DNA from: Blastococcus saxobsidens | Lineage (GTDB): Bacteria; Actinomycetota; Actinomycetes; Mycobacteriales; Geodermatophilaceae | NCBI RefSeq assembly: GCF_010682065.1 | Contig: NZ_JAAGWG010000010.1 | Span: forward strand, 1 to 64,000 | Direction of reading: 5' to 3' | Length of the DNA: 64,000 bases | Part shown: positions 15,358-26,940 of the stretch, piece after piece | How positions within the stretch are numbered: the stretch's first letter is position 1 | Layout: the number at the start of each line of letters is the position of its first letter | Program-made: the position numbers and the translations under genes | The notes under the pieces: model-generated | Told to the model about the DNA's origin: nothing | The model's database searches: none | What the model saw: only the letters and a program-made list of their open reading frames with translations

Positions 15358-16052
15358 CGACGGTCATCCTCCTGCGGCACGGCCGCACCACCGCCAACGC
15401 CGGCGGCGTGCTCGCCGGCTGGATGCCGGGGGTGCACCTGGACGAGACCGGCTCGGCGCAGGTGCGGGCGGTGGGGGAGCGGCTGGCCAAGGTGCCGCTC
15501 GCCGCTGTCGTCAGCAGCCCCCTGGAGCGCTGCCGGCAGACCGCCGGCGCGGTGCTCGCCGGGCGGGAGCTGGAGCTCCAGGCCGACGACCGGCTGGGTG
15601 AGGCGCGCTACGGCGACTGGACCGGCCGCACCATCAAGGAGCTGGCCAAGGAGCCGCTCTGGAAGGTCGTCCAGCAGCACCCCTCCGCCGCGGTGTTCCC
15701 CGGGCCGGAGGGGGAGGGGCTGGCCCAGACCCAGGCGCGGGCGGTGGCCGCGGTCCGCGACTGGAACGCCCGGCTCGGGCCCGACGCCGTCTGGCTGGCC
15801 TGCAGCCACGGCGACGTCATCAAGGCGATCCTCGCCGACGCGCTCGGTCTGCACCTGGACTCCTTCCAGCGGATCGTCGTCGACCCGGCGTCGATCTCCG
15901 TCGTCACCTACACCGACACCCGGCCGTTCGTGTCCCGGATCAACGACAACGGCGGCGACGTCTCGGCGCTGATCCGCACCCCGCGGAAGGGCCGCCGGCG
16001 CAAGGCCTCCTCCGACGCCGTCGTGGGCGGCGGCGCGGGCGCGCCTGCCTGA
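15354..16052 (+). CDS. Histidine phosphatase, MSMEG_4193-type putative phosphomutase
   Basis: This is a 232-residue member of the two-histidine phosphatase superfamily. The phospho-acceptor motif LLRHGRTTANAGG is at 6-18, with His9 as nucleophile, and the second histidine is in CSHGDVI. The SSPLERCRQTA segment is also typical. The C-terminal Lys/Arg/Gly-rich tail looks disordered. The TTG start is supported by GGAGG 8-12 nt upstream. The gene order uppP, phosphatase, DUF3090, SCO1664 family, mshC is shared widely in actinobacteria, so a role linked to that module is likely. The substrate is unknown. Confidence 0.88.
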   Translation: MTTVILLRHGRTTANAGGVLAGWMPGVHLDETGSAQVRAVGERLAKVPLAAVVSSPLERCRQTAGAVLAGRELELQADDRLGEARYGDWTGRTIKELAKEPLWKVVQQHPSAAVFPGPEGEGLAQTQARAVAAVRDWNARLGPDAVWLACSHGDVIKAILADALGLHLDSFQRIVVDPASISVVTYTDTRPFVSRINDNGGDVSALIRTPRKGRRRKASSDAVVGGGAGAPA

Positions 16053-16103
16053 CGTCGGCTTTTCCCACCGGCTCGTCCCCGGCGGGTGGTCGCCGCGCCC
16101 GCG

Positions 16104-16109
16104 TAACCT
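16104..16109 (+). promoter_or_regulatory. Leaderless-type -10 of DUF3090 gene
   Basis: TAACCT ends 6 nt before GTG 16116, predicting a transcript that begins at the start codon. Confidence 0.6.
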
Positions 16110-16115
16110 GGGCGC

Positions 16116-16667
16116 GTGCCCCGTCAGGTCCATCTCTTCGACCGCCCCAGCCGCTTCGTCGCCGGAACGGTGGGTCAGCCAGGGGACCGGACGTTCTACC
16201 TCCAGGCCAGCGACGACAGCGGCCGCACGGTGAGCGTCGCGCTGGAGAAGACCCAGGTCCAGGTGCTCGCCGACCGGATGAACGACCTCCTCGACGAGGT
16301 GAGCAACCGGGCCAGCGGCGTCATCCCGCCCGAGGCCGACGTCGACGACCTGGAGCCGCTGACCGCCCCGGTCGACGAGGAGTTCCGCGTCGCCGCCATG
16401 GGCCTGGCCTGGGACGGCACCGCCGAGGCCGTCGTCGTCGAGGCCGTGGCCGCCGGTGAGGAGCCGATCGAGGAGGACGCGATCCTCTCCGACAGCGACG
16501 AGGGCCCCGATGCGCTGCGGGTGACCATCACCCCGCAGGCGGCCAGGGCCTTCATCGCGCGGGCCCGCCGCGTGGTCGCCGCCGGCCGCCCGTCCTGCCC
16601 GCTGTGCTCGCTCCCGCTGGACCCGGTCGGCCACGTGTGCCCCCGGCAGAACGGCTACCGCCGCTGA
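16116..16667 (+). CDS. DUF3090 family protein
   Basis: This is a 183-residue cytoplasmic protein of a conserved actinobacterial family of unknown function. The N-terminus MPRQVHLFDRPSRFVAGTVGQPG and the C-terminal zinc-ribbon-like CPLCSLPLDPVGHVCPR (four cysteine/histidine candidates) are both family hallmarks. The acidic middle contains EEPIEEDAILSDSDEGPD. The GTG start is fixed by a -10 element 6 nt upstream. It lies 13 nt before the SCO1664-family gene and is probably co-transcribed with it. Confidence 0.88.
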   Translation: MPRQVHLFDRPSRFVAGTVGQPGDRTFYLQASDDSGRTVSVALEKTQVQVLADRMNDLLDEVSNRASGVIPPEADVDDLEPLTAPVDEEFRVAAMGLAWDGTAEAVVVEAVAAGEEPIEEDAILSDSDEGPDALRVTITPQAARAFIARARRVVAAGRPSCPLCSLPLDPVGHVCPRQNGYRR

Positions 16668-16680
16668 ACGGCGGCCGGCG

Positions 16681-17433
16681 ATGAGCGAGCTGCCCGCCGA
16701 GGCCTCCGACCTGCGCCCGCCCACCGACGACGCCGAAGCCCACGAGCTGCTCACCCACGGCGTCATCGACCTCGAGGGGCGGATGCTCGACGCGTCCAAC
16801 GTGACGCTGGTCGGCGCCATCCGGCACGGGGAGCTCGCCGCCGAGTGCGTCTACAAGCCGGTGGCGGGGGAGCGACCACTCTGGGACTTCCCGGACGGCA
16901 CGCTCGCCGGCCGGGAGATCTCCGCTTTCCTGGTCTCGGACGCCACCGGCTGGCGGGTGGTTCCGCCCACCGTGCTCCGGGAGGGCCCGTTCGGCCCGGG
17001 CATGGTGCAGCTGTGGATGGACTGCGATCCCGAGATCGACCTGGCCGCCTTCGTCCGCCGGGACGACCCGGCCCTGCGCCGCATGGCCGTGTTCGACGCG
17101 GTGGTGAACAACGCCGACCGCAAGGGCGGCCACATCATCCCGATGCCCGACGGCCACGTGTACGGCGTCGACCACGGCATCTGCTTCTCCGTCGACCCGA
17201 AGCTGCGCACCCTGCTGTGGCGCTGGGCGGGCAGCCGGCTGCCCGCCGAGGCGCTGGAGGTGCTGGAGCGGCTGGGTGACGACCTGCGGGGCGATCTCGG
17301 GGAGCAGCTGCACGAGCACCTCACCCGCGCCGAGGTGCGCTGCACCCAGCGGCGGGTGGCCGAGCTGCTGCGCTCCGGGCGGCACCCCGAGCCCAGCGGC
17401 GACTGGCCCGCCCTGCCCTGGCCGCCGTTCTAG
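16681..17433 (+). CDS. SCO1664 family protein, kinase-like fold
   Basis: This is a 250-residue protein of a family found beside DUF3090 throughout Actinomycetota. ECVYKPVAGERPLWDFPDG contains the Lys expected to contact ATP in PI3/4-kinase-like folds, and FDAVVNNADRKGGHII and VYGVDHGICF resemble the catalytic NADRK and metal-binding DHG loops. This suggests a small-molecule or protein kinase, but no substrate is known. The start ATG lies 13 nt after DUF3090. Downstream are two copies of an extragenic repeat. Confidence 0.83.
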   Translation: MSELPAEASDLRPPTDDAEAHELLTHGVIDLEGRMLDASNVTLVGAIRHGELAAECVYKPVAGERPLWDFPDGTLAGREISAFLVSDATGWRVVPPTVLREGPFGPGMVQLWMDCDPEIDLAAFVRRDDPALRRMAVFDAVVNNADRKGGHIIPMPDGHVYGVDHGICFSVDPKLRTLLWRWAGSRLPAEALEVLERLGDDLRGDLGEQLHEHLTRAEVRCTQRRVAELLRSGRHPEPSGDWPALPWPPF

Positions 17434-17441
17434 CGCTCCGC

Positions 17442-17531
17442 CGAGCGGGGGCCGGAGGCTCCCCGAGGCGGGGCGCGGAGCCGCCCTGCGGGGTCGTCGC
17501 GTCGAGTGGGGGCCGGAGGCTCCCCGAGGCG
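17442..17531. repeat. Pair of 24-bp direct repeats with internal dyad
   Basis: GGGGGCCGGAGGCTCCCCGA plus GGCG occurs at 17447-17470 and 17508-17531, 61 bp apart. With the CGAG(C/T) flank the match reaches 29 bp with one mismatch. Each unit contains an imperfect GGGG...CCCC hairpin. It resembles a REP-like extragenic element placed after the SCO1664-family stop, where it could also terminate transcription. Confidence 0.75.
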
Positions 17532-17607
17532 CGGCGAGGAAGGGCTCCACGCAGGTGGGGACGGGCGTTGATCGCGGTCGGAGCCCGGAGGGCGACAAGA
17601 GGAACGC

Positions 17608-17994
17608 ATGCCGCATCGGAGCCGTCTGTCGATCCTGCTGCTCGACCTGCCGCCGGAGCACCATGCCGCCGGCCGGGACTTCTGGGCAGGTGCCACCGGC
17701 CGCTCCGCCACGCCCGATCCCGACGACGACACGTGGGCGTCCCTCGGCTCCTTCGCCGACGGCTGGCACGTGGAGGTCCAGCGGACCGGCGAGGGGACGG
17801 CGCCACGCTGGCACGTGGACGTCGAGACCGACGACATCCCCGCCGAGGTCGCCCGCCTGGAGGCACTCGGAGCACGACGGCACCGGGACATGGGCTCGTT
17901 CTGGCAGCTGCTCGACCCGGCCGGGCTGGTGTTCTGCGTCGTCGGCATCCAGACGGGTGAGGAGTTCGAGCGCCACGCCGTCACCTGGCCCTGA
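17608..17994 (+). CDS. VOC/glyoxalase-fold family protein
   Basis: This is a 128-residue single-unit vicinal-oxygen-chelate protein with two beta-alpha-beta-beta-beta halves. The second half reads WHVDVETDDIPAEVARLEALGARR...FWQLLDPAGLVFCVV, a standard VOC pattern. Complete metal ligands are not obvious, so it may bind rather than convert a ligand. The start follows AGAGGA. It is inserted between the SCO1664 family and mshC genes, relative to other actinobacteria. Confidence 0.75.
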   Translation: MPHRSRLSILLLDLPPEHHAAGRDFWAGATGRSATPDPDDDTWASLGSFADGWHVEVQRTGEGTAPRWHVDVETDDIPAEVARLEALGARRHRDMGSFWQLLDPAGLVFCVVGIQTGEEFERHAVTWP

Positions 17995-18037
17995 ACCCGT
18001 AACGTGCCGCCCCGCAACGAGCACCAGAGGAGGTGGC

Positions 18038-18235
18038 ATGCCCCGCGTCAGGACGTGGAAGGTGCCGGTCGGCCTGTGGCTGGCCGGGCTCGTCGCAAAA
18101 GTCCTGCTGAGCCTGCTCGTCGGGGAGACCGCCGGGGACTGGGTCGGCGGGACGCTGGGGTTCCTGGCCATGGTCAGCGCGTTGCTGCTGGCCCGCGAGG
18201 TGTCGCGCGAGAACTCCAGGCGCAGGGAGCAGTAG
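18038..18235 (+). CDS. Small membrane protein, unknown
   Basis: This is a 65-residue protein with two hydrophobic spans (about 8-28 and 35-52) and a basic tail SRENSRRREQ. GAGGAGGT at 18027-18034 sets the ATG at 18038. Its TAG abuts the stop of the convergent isomerase-like gene, with no intergenic base. The function is unknown. Confidence 0.7.
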   Translation: MPRVRTWKVPVGLWLAGLVAKVLLSLLVGETAGDWVGGTLGFLAMVSALLLAREVSRENSRRREQ

Positions 18236-18952
18236 CTACTCGAGGTCCACCAGGGCGATCATCGCGGCGGCCTGGAGGCCGTCGCCGTCCACGGTGAGCA
18301 CCTCCAGCGGCACCCGGCGCCAGGCGGCGAGCAGCAGGTCACCGGCGGTGCCGGTCAGGCTTGCGATGGGGAACGGCCGCGAGCCGGCGAAGAGCGTGCG
18401 CTCGACGTCGGCGTCCACGGCGTGGAAGACCACCGGGTGTGCGCCCTCCGGCGGCCCCTGCGGCAGCGCACCGGGCACCATCAGCTCCAGCCACTCGTCC
18501 AGGCCGTCCAGGCCCACGTCGGGCGGGATCGGCCGGACGTCGCCCAGCACCTGCTCGACGTCGACCGTGTGCACCGTCGCCTCCTGCAGCTGACGGCGCA
18601 GCACGAAGGCCACGTCCTTCCGCGGCGCCCAGGTCCACACCCGCTCGGCGGGGTCGGCGCCGGCCAGCGCCGTCTCCAGCTCGGCGCCCTGCGCGCCGAT
18701 GTAGCCGAGCAGCTCGTCGTCCGGCCTCCGGGAGGGCTGGACGTAGGTCGAGAGGTCCACGGCGCGCGTGCGCACCACCCAGGCCCAGAAGTGCTGCACC
18801 TCGGCGAGGTGCCAGACCAGGTCGGCCAGCGTCCAGCCGGGGCAGCCGGGCACCGGGGCGGCCCAGCCACGGGCCAGGACCGCCTCGGCCGCGGCGTCGG
18901 CGAACCGCGCGTTCCTCCGCCGCAGGGCCGGCAGGTACTCGTCGAGCTCCAT
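18236..18952 (-). CDS. Maleylpyruvate isomerase family mycothiol-dependent enzyme
   Basis: This is a 238-residue DinB-fold protein. The N-terminal mycothiol maleylpyruvate isomerase domain has the pattern GCPGWTLADLVWHLAEVQHFWAWVVRT, with the His expected to bind a divalent metal. Two further His candidates lie in LQEATVHTVDVEQVLG. The C-terminal domain (about 160-238) contains LTGTAGDLLLAAWRR. GGAGGAGG precedes the ATG. It is divergent from mshC, the mycothiol-synthesis ligase, a tidy pairing of cofactor synthesis and likely cofactor use. The actual reaction is unknown, because most members are not maleylpyruvate isomerases. Confidence 0.82.
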   Translation of the reverse strand: MELDEYLPALRRRNARFADAAAEAVLARGWAAPVPGCPGWTLADLVWHLAEVQHFWAWVVRTRAVDLSTYVQPSRRPDDELLGYIGAQGAELETALAGADPAERVWTWAPRKDVAFVLRRQLQEATVHTVDVEQVLGDVRPIPPDVGLDGLDEWLELMVPGALPQGPPEGAHPVVFHAVDADVERTLFAGSRPFPIASLTGTAGDLLLAAWRRVPLEVLTVDGDGLQAAAMIALVDLE

Positions 18953-19001
18953 CGCTCCTCCTCCTGCGCCCGCCGGGCCCGAGCCCGTCGGACCAGCGCT
19001 C

Positions 19002-19007
19002 TAGGCT
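19002..19007 (+). promoter_or_regulatory. Leaderless-type -10 of mshC
   Basis: TAGGCT ends 6 nt before GTG 19014. There is no ribosome site, consistent with leaderless translation. Confidence 0.6.
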
Positions 19008-19013
19008 CCTACC

Positions 19014-20270
19014 GTGCTCTCCTGGCCCGCTCCGCTGCTGCCGACCCTGCCCGGAACCGGCCCCGTGCTCAAGGTCTACGACACCGCCCGGGGCGAGATC
19101 GTCGCGACGACGCCCGACCGCACGGCGCGCATGTACGTCTGCGGCATCACCCCGTACGACGCGACGCACCTCGGGCACGCGGCCACCTACCTGGCCTTCG
19201 ACCTGATCAACCGCATGTGGCGCGACGCCGGCCACGCCGTCCACTACGTCCAGAACGTCACCGACATCGACGACCCCCTCCTCGAGCGGGCCGACCGCGA
19301 CAACGAGGACTGGGTCGTGCTCGGCATGCGGGAGACGGCGCTGTTCCGCGAGGACATGACGGCGCTGCGGGTGCTGCCGCCGGAGGACTACGTGGGCGCC
19401 GTGGAGGCGATCCCGATGATCGTGGCGCAGATCGAGCAGCTGCTCGACGCGGGCCTGGCCTACGTGCTCGACGACGGCACCGGCGACGTCTACCACGACG
19501 TCGCCCAGGCGCCCGGCTTCGGCAGCGAGTCCCGCTACGACGAGGAGACGATGCTGCGGTTCTTCGCCGAGCGCGGGGGAGACCCCGACCGCGCCGGCAA
19601 GCGCAACCGGCTCGACCCGCTGCTGTGGCGCGGCCGGCGCGAGGGCGAGCCGACGTGGCCCGGGCCGCGCGGCGCCGAGGGACGACCCGGCTGGCACATC
19701 GAGTGCGCCACCATCGCGCTGGACACCATCGGCATGGGCTTCGACGTCCAGGGCGGCGGCAGCGACCTGGTGTTCCCGCACCACGAGTTCTCCGCCGTCC
19801 ACGCCGAGGCGCTCACCGCCACCAAGCCGTTCGCCAAGGCGTACGTGCACGCGGCGATGATCGGTCTCGACGGCGAGAAGATGAGCAAGAGCCGGGGCAA
19901 CCTGGTGTTCGTCTCCAAGCTGCGCGGCGAGGGCGTGGACCCGATGGCGATCCGGCTGGCACTGCTGTCCGGGCACTACCGCACCGACCGGGCCTGGACC
20001 GCCGACCTGCTGCGCGCCGCCGAGCGGCGGCTGGGCACCTGGCGGCGTGCCGTCGCCCGCGACGCGGGCGCTCCGGCCGGCGCGGTGCTGCACGGTCTGC
20101 GGGAGCGGTTGTCCGACGACCTCGACAGCCCCGGTGCGATCGCGCTGGTCGACGACTGGGCGGCGCGGACGCTGGCCGGGGGGAGCGACGACCTCGAGGA
20201 GCAGGCCCCGCGGATCATCTGCGACGCCGTCGACGCGCTCCTCGGCGTCGACCTCGGCGACTGCGGATGA
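19014..20270 (+). CDS. mshC: Cysteine--1-D-myo-inosityl 2-amino-2-deoxy-alpha-D-glucopyranoside ligase
   Basis: MshC uses ATP to join cysteine to GlcN-Ins in mycothiol biosynthesis and is a cysteinyl-tRNA-synthetase paralogue. In 418 residues the zinc/cysteine site begins at Cys43 in [14 protein letters not shown], whose HLGH (52-55) is the HIGH motif. [12 protein letters not shown] supplies further ligands, and [10 protein letters not shown] is the KMSKS loop. It lacks the tRNA anticodon-binding extension of CysRS, and the N-terminus [13 protein letters not shown] is typical of MshC. The GTG start is set by the -10 element. Its TGA overlaps the ATG of the dGTPase gene (ATGA), so the two are coupled. 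Confidence 0.95.
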   Translation: MLSWPAPLLPTLPGTGPVLKVYDTARGEIVATTPDRTARMYVCGITPYDATHLGHAATYLAFDLINRMWRDAGHAVHYVQNVTDIDDPLLERADRDNEDWVVLGMRETALFREDMTALRVLPPEDYVGAVEAIPMIVAQIEQLLDAGLAYVLDDGTGDVYHDVAQAPGFGSESRYDEETMLRFFAERGGDPDRAGKRNRLDPLLWRGRREGEPTWPGPRGAEGRPGWHIECATIALDTIGMGFDVQGGGSDLVFPHHEFSAVHAEALTATKPFAKAYVHAAMIGLDGEKMSKSRGNLVFVSKLRGEGVDPMAIRLALLSGHYRTDRAWTADLLRAAERRLGTWRRAVARDAGAPAGAVLHGLRERLSDDLDSPGAIALVDDWAARTLAGGSDDLEEQAPRIICDAVDALLGVDLGDCG

Positions 20271-21319
20271 GCGGGACGCCGGCAGGCCCGTTCCGGCTGA
20301 CCGACCGCGCCGCACGCGAGGGGGCCGAGGAGCAGCTGGCCCCGTCCGCTGCGCGCGCGGCCGCCTCCCGCGGCCGGGCCCGCCCCGAGCCGGAGGACGC
20401 GCTGCGCACGGCGTTCGAGCGGGACCGGGACCGGATCCTGCACGCCAAGGCCTTCCGCCGGCTCAAGCACAAGACGCAGGTCTTCCTCAACCCCGACGGT
20501 GACCACTTCGTCACCCGGCTCACCCACACGCTGCAGGTCACCCAGGTGGCCCGCTCGCTGGCCCGCGCGCTGGGGCTCAACGAGTCACTGGCCGAGGCGA
20601 TCGCTCTCGGCCACGACGTCGGCCACTCGCCGTTCGGGCACATCGGCGAGGAGGCGTTCGACCCCTACGTGCCCGGCGGCTGGCACCACGCCGCGCAGGG
20701 GGTGCGGATCGTCGAGGTGCTCGAGGACCTCAACCTCACCTGGGAGGTGCGCGACGGCATCCGGGCGCACAGCTGGAAGATCGACCCGCCGCCGGCCACC
20801 CGCGAGGCCGAGTGCGTGCGCTACGCCGACCGGATCGGCTACCTCTCCCACGATGCGCTGGACGCCGCGCGCGCCGGGGTCATCCGCGCCACCGACCTGC
20901 CCGCCCGCGCCGTCGCCGTCTTCGGGCAGCCGGGCAGCCAGATGGTGGGCGCGATGATCGACGCCGTCGTCGACGGGTCGACGTCGGCGGGGAACACCGC
21001 GGGCGCGGTGGTGATGTCCACCGAGGCGCTGGAGGCGATGCACGAGCTGCGCGACTTCATGTTCGCCCGCGTCTACGCCTCCGACGTCGCCGCGGGGCAG
21101 AAGCACGTGGCGGTCGACGTGATTCGCCGGCTGGTCGACCACCACCTCGCCCACCCCGAGCTCATCCCGGCGTCCTACCGCGACACCGAGGCCGAGCCGC
21201 TCACCCAGGTCGTGGACTACGTGTCGGGCATGACCGACCGGTTCGCCCTCGCCACCCACGACCGGCTCTTCGACGCCGACGCCGCGTCGCGAATGCGGCC
21301 CCTGCTGCCGACCGGCTGA
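20267..21319 (+). CDS. dgt: Deoxyguanosinetriphosphate triphosphohydrolase-like HD protein
   Basis: This is a 350-residue HD-domain dNTP triphosphohydrolase that converts dNTPs to nucleoside and triphosphate. Metal ligands are visible in RLTHTLQV (first His) and [14 protein letters not shown] (His-Asp and following His), with a later Asp in [12 protein letters not shown]. The N-terminal [13 protein letters not shown] element is characteristic. ATG 20267 overlaps the mshC TGA by 3 nt. The downstream SRPBCC remnant follows by 2 nt. Substrate specificity (dGTP or broader) cannot be assigned. Confidence 0.9.
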   Translation: MSGTPAGPFRLTDRAAREGAEEQLAPSAARAAASRGRARPEPEDALRTAFERDRDRILHAKAFRRLKHKTQVFLNPDGDHFVTRLTHTLQVTQVARSLARALGLNESLAEAIALGHDVGHSPFGHIGEEAFDPYVPGGWHHAAQGVRIVEVLEDLNLTWEVRDGIRAHSWKIDPPPATREAECVRYADRIGYLSHDALDAARAGVIRATDLPARAVAVFGQPGSQMVGAMIDAVVDGSTSAGNTAGAVVMSTEALEAMHELRDFMFARVYASDVAAGQKHVAVDVIRRLVDHHLAHPELIPASYRDTEAEPLTQVVDYVSGMTDRFALATHDRLFDADAASRMRPLLPTG

Positions 21320-21321
21320 CC

Positions 21322-21651
21322 GTGCTGGTCGAGGTGGTCACGGTGGTGCGTGCCGCCCCCGAGGTGCCCTGGCGGCTCACCAGCCGGATCACCGCTTTCG
21401 AGCGCCCGTACCGGTTCGTCGACGAGCAGGTGCGCGGGCCCTTCCGCCGGATGCGGCACGAGCACCTCGTCCAGCCGCTCCCCGGCGGCGGGACCCCGAT
21501 GACCGACCGCATGGACTTCGAGGCGCCGCCCGGCCCGGCCGGTGCCCTGATCGGTCGGGCCTTCCTCGCGCCCTACCTCCGGCGGCTGCTGGAGCAGCGC
21601 GCCGCCCCTGTCCGGCGGCTGGCGGAGGAGCAGGTCAGCGGGGGTCGCTGA
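21322..21651 (+). CDS. SRPBCC-family protein with large internal deletion
   Basis: This is a 109-residue product. Its end, RLTSRITAFERPYRFVDEQVRGPFRRMRHEHL...MTDRMDFEAPPGPAG...YLRRLLEQR, matches the C-terminal half of cyclase/dehydrase-like SRPBCC proteins, normally about 150 residues. The start LVEVVTVVRAAPE matches the first strand of that fold, but it runs straight into the late strand. About 45-50 residues holding the first helices and middle strands seem to be missing in frame. It probably cannot form the full ligand cavity. The GTG start follows the dgt stop by 2 nt, and the 3' end overlaps the convergent SHOCT gene by 17 bp. Confidence 0.6.
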   Translation: MLVEVVTVVRAAPEVPWRLTSRITAFERPYRFVDEQVRGPFRRMRHEHLVQPLPGGGTPMTDRMDFEAPPGPAGALIGRAFLAPYLRRLLEQRAAPVRRLAEEQVSGGR

Positions 21652-21949
21652 GCGCCGTCCGGCGGGCGGACGCGTGCTCCTCGGGGGTGATCAGGCCGCG
21701 ACGGCGCAGGTCGTCGAGCTCGGCCAGCCGGGTCTCCAGGGTCGTCGCCGGGCGGCCCAGCGGCCCCTGGGCCAGTCGGGCCGCGAGCTGGGCGGGTGCC
21801 GCCACCGGGTCGAGCCCGGCGTCGCGGAGCACCCGTCGGCTGCGCACCGCCGTCGTCACGATGACGGCGACCACGCCGAGGAAGACGACCCCGAAGACGC
21901 CCATCGCGATGACCATGACGAGGGGGAGCTCAGGGAAGCCGGGATCCAT
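21635..21949 (-). CDS. Membrane protein with C-terminal SHOCT domain
   Basis: This is a 104-residue protein. One strong membrane helix (about 10-33) is followed by a linker and a C-terminal SHOCT motif ETRLAELDDLRRRGLITPEEHASARRTAL (about 72-100). SHOCT tails are oligomerisation modules of small proteins of unknown role. ATG 21949 is supported by a leaderless-type -10. Confidence 0.8.
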   Translation of the reverse strand: MDPGFPELPLVMVIAMGVFGVVFLGVVAVIVTTAVRSRRVLRDAGLDPVAAPAQLAARLAQGPLGRPATTLETRLAELDDLRRRGLITPEEHASARRTALSDPR

Positions 21950-21955
21950 GGCGGC

Positions 21956-21961
21956 AACCTA
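21956..21961 (-). promoter_or_regulatory. Leaderless-type -10 of SHOCT gene
   Basis: TAGGTT on the minus strand ends 6 nt before the ATG at 21949. Confidence 0.55.
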
Positions 21962-22007
21962 GGGCTCTGCCACCGCGTGCGGGGCACGCCACGCGTGGGA
22001 CCAGGGC

Positions 22008-22880
22008 TCAGGCTCCGCCGGCGGGGCCCGAGCCGCGGCGGCGCAGGTAGCGCTCGAACTCCCGCGCGATCGTGTCGCCGTTGGCCTGCGACAGGTCGAC
22101 CTCGGTGGCCCGCTCCTCGAGCGAGCGGACGTACTCGACGACCTCGGCGTCCTCGTTGGCCATCTCGTCGACGGTCTTGACCCACTCGTCGGCCTGCTGG
22201 GGGAGGGCGCCCAGCGGAACCGTGGTCTCCAGGACCTCCTCGACACGCTGGAGCAGGGCGACGGTGGCGCGCGGCGACGGCGGCTGCGACACGTAGTGCG
22301 GCACCGCCGCCCAGAAGCTGATCGCCGGCAGGCCGGCCTGCACGCAGGCGTCCTGGAAGACGCCGAGGATGCCGGTCGGCCCCTCGTAGCGGGAGGTCTC
22401 CAGCGCATAGGCGCGGGCGGAGTCGGTGTCGTAGGCCGAGCCGGTCACCGGGGTGGGGCGGGTGTGCGGCGTGTCGGCGAGCAGCGCGCCCAGCGCGACG
22501 ACCATCCCGGCGTCGAGCTCGTGCAGGATCTCGATCAGCTCCTCGCAGAAGCTGCGCCAGCGCATGTTCGGCTCGATGCCGCGGATCAGGACGACGTCTC
22601 GCTCCAGCCCCTCGGGGCGGGCGACGGAGATGCGGGTGGTGGGCCACTCGATGCGCCGGCTCACGCCGCCGACCAGCGAGACCGTGGGCCGGTTGACCTG
22701 GAAGTCGTAGTAGTCCTCGGGGTCCAGCGCGGCCAGGGGCTTGGCGTCCCAGATCAGTTCGAGGTGCTCCACGGCCCCCGTCGCGGCGTCCCCGGCGTCG
22801 TTCCAGCCCTCGAACGCGACCACGACCACCGGGTCGGTGAGCTGCGGGAGGTCATCGGTGCTGGACATCGGATCGGTCAC
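22008..22880 (-). CDS. PAC2 family protein
   Basis: This is a 290-residue cytoplasmic protein of the PAC2 family, related to archaeal and eukaryotic proteasome-assembly chaperones. VVVAFEGWNDAGDAATGAVEHL near the start and FQDACVQAGLPAISFWAAVPHYV in the middle are characteristic. The C-terminal part is an acidic helix bundle. GTG 22880 is preferred because TAGGCT lies 7 nt upstream; ATG 22868 is the alternative. The homologue Rv2125 also neighbours metH in M. tuberculosis. A link to the bacterial proteasome has been suggested by fold but is unproven. Confidence 0.85.
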   Translation of the reverse strand: MTDPMSSTDDLPQLTDPVVVVAFEGWNDAGDAATGAVEHLELIWDAKPLAALDPEDYYDFQVNRPTVSLVGGVSRRIEWPTTRISVARPEGLERDVVLIRGIEPNMRWRSFCEELIEILHELDAGMVVALGALLADTPHTRPTPVTGSAYDTDSARAYALETSRYEGPTGILGVFQDACVQAGLPAISFWAAVPHYVSQPPSPRATVALLQRVEEVLETTVPLGALPQQADEWVKTVDEMANEDAEVVEYVRSLEERATEVDLSQANGDTIAREFERYLRRRGSGPAGGA

Positions 22881-22887
22881 CCCTGCC

Positions 22888-22893
22888 AGCCTA
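22888..22893 (-). promoter_or_regulatory. Leaderless-type -10 of PAC2 gene
   Basis: TAGGCT on the minus strand ends 7 nt before GTG 22880, which selects this start over the ATG at 22868. Confidence 0.55.
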
Positions 22894-22971
22894 CGTCGAT
22901 CCGTCCGCCGCGGACGCGCGCACGGCCCGGCTGACCGGCCCTGCTGTGCGCGCCGTCGCCGAGGTGAGACG

Positions 22972-23022
22972 ATGGCCGCTGACATCGGGAACGCCCAGGC
23001 CTGGGCCAGCCCGCCGGGGTGA
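22972..23022 (+). other. metH leader with palindrome and possible 16-codon uORF
   Basis: A short frame (MAADIGNAQAWASPPG) runs from ATG 22972 to TGA 23020-23022. It contains the perfect 14-bp palindrome GCCCAGGCCTGGGC at 22993-23006, which would hairpin in RNA. It lies 48 nt before metH. The region is a candidate cis-regulatory leader, but it does not match the cobalamin or SAH riboswitch patterns I know. Confidence 0.3.
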
Positions 23023-23070
23023 CGGAGCGCGAGGCCCGCACGCCCATCGAGAGACCCACTGGGGAATCCT

Positions 23071-26871
<3,801 letters not shown>

Positions 26872-26876
26872 AAGGA

Positions 26877-26927
26877 CCCGGGTCCCCCTCACCCTTCGCA
26901 AGCTCAGGGCGAGCCTCGGGACCCGGG
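26877..26927. terminator. Nested hairpin terminator between metH and copD
   Basis: CCCGGGTCCC (26877-26886) pairs with GGGACCCGGG (26918-26927). Inside, CTCACCC and GGGCGAG form a second stem with one mismatch. It sits in the 69-bp gap between convergent genes, so it can serve both. The element looks like a dispersed extragenic repeat. Confidence 0.75.
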
Positions 26928-26940
26928 CCGTTCCATCACG

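Noticed and set aside
13251..16820. Upstream extension of the helicase frame to 1842 residues
   Set aside because: The extension is antisense to uppP, the phosphatase and DUF3090 and has no domain signal; the GTGA overlap at 13250 gives a natural start.
22900..23070. Cobalamin or SAH riboswitch before metH
   Set aside because: I could not match the conserved B12-box or the SAH core; the region has one palindrome only. A covariance-model scan would decide.
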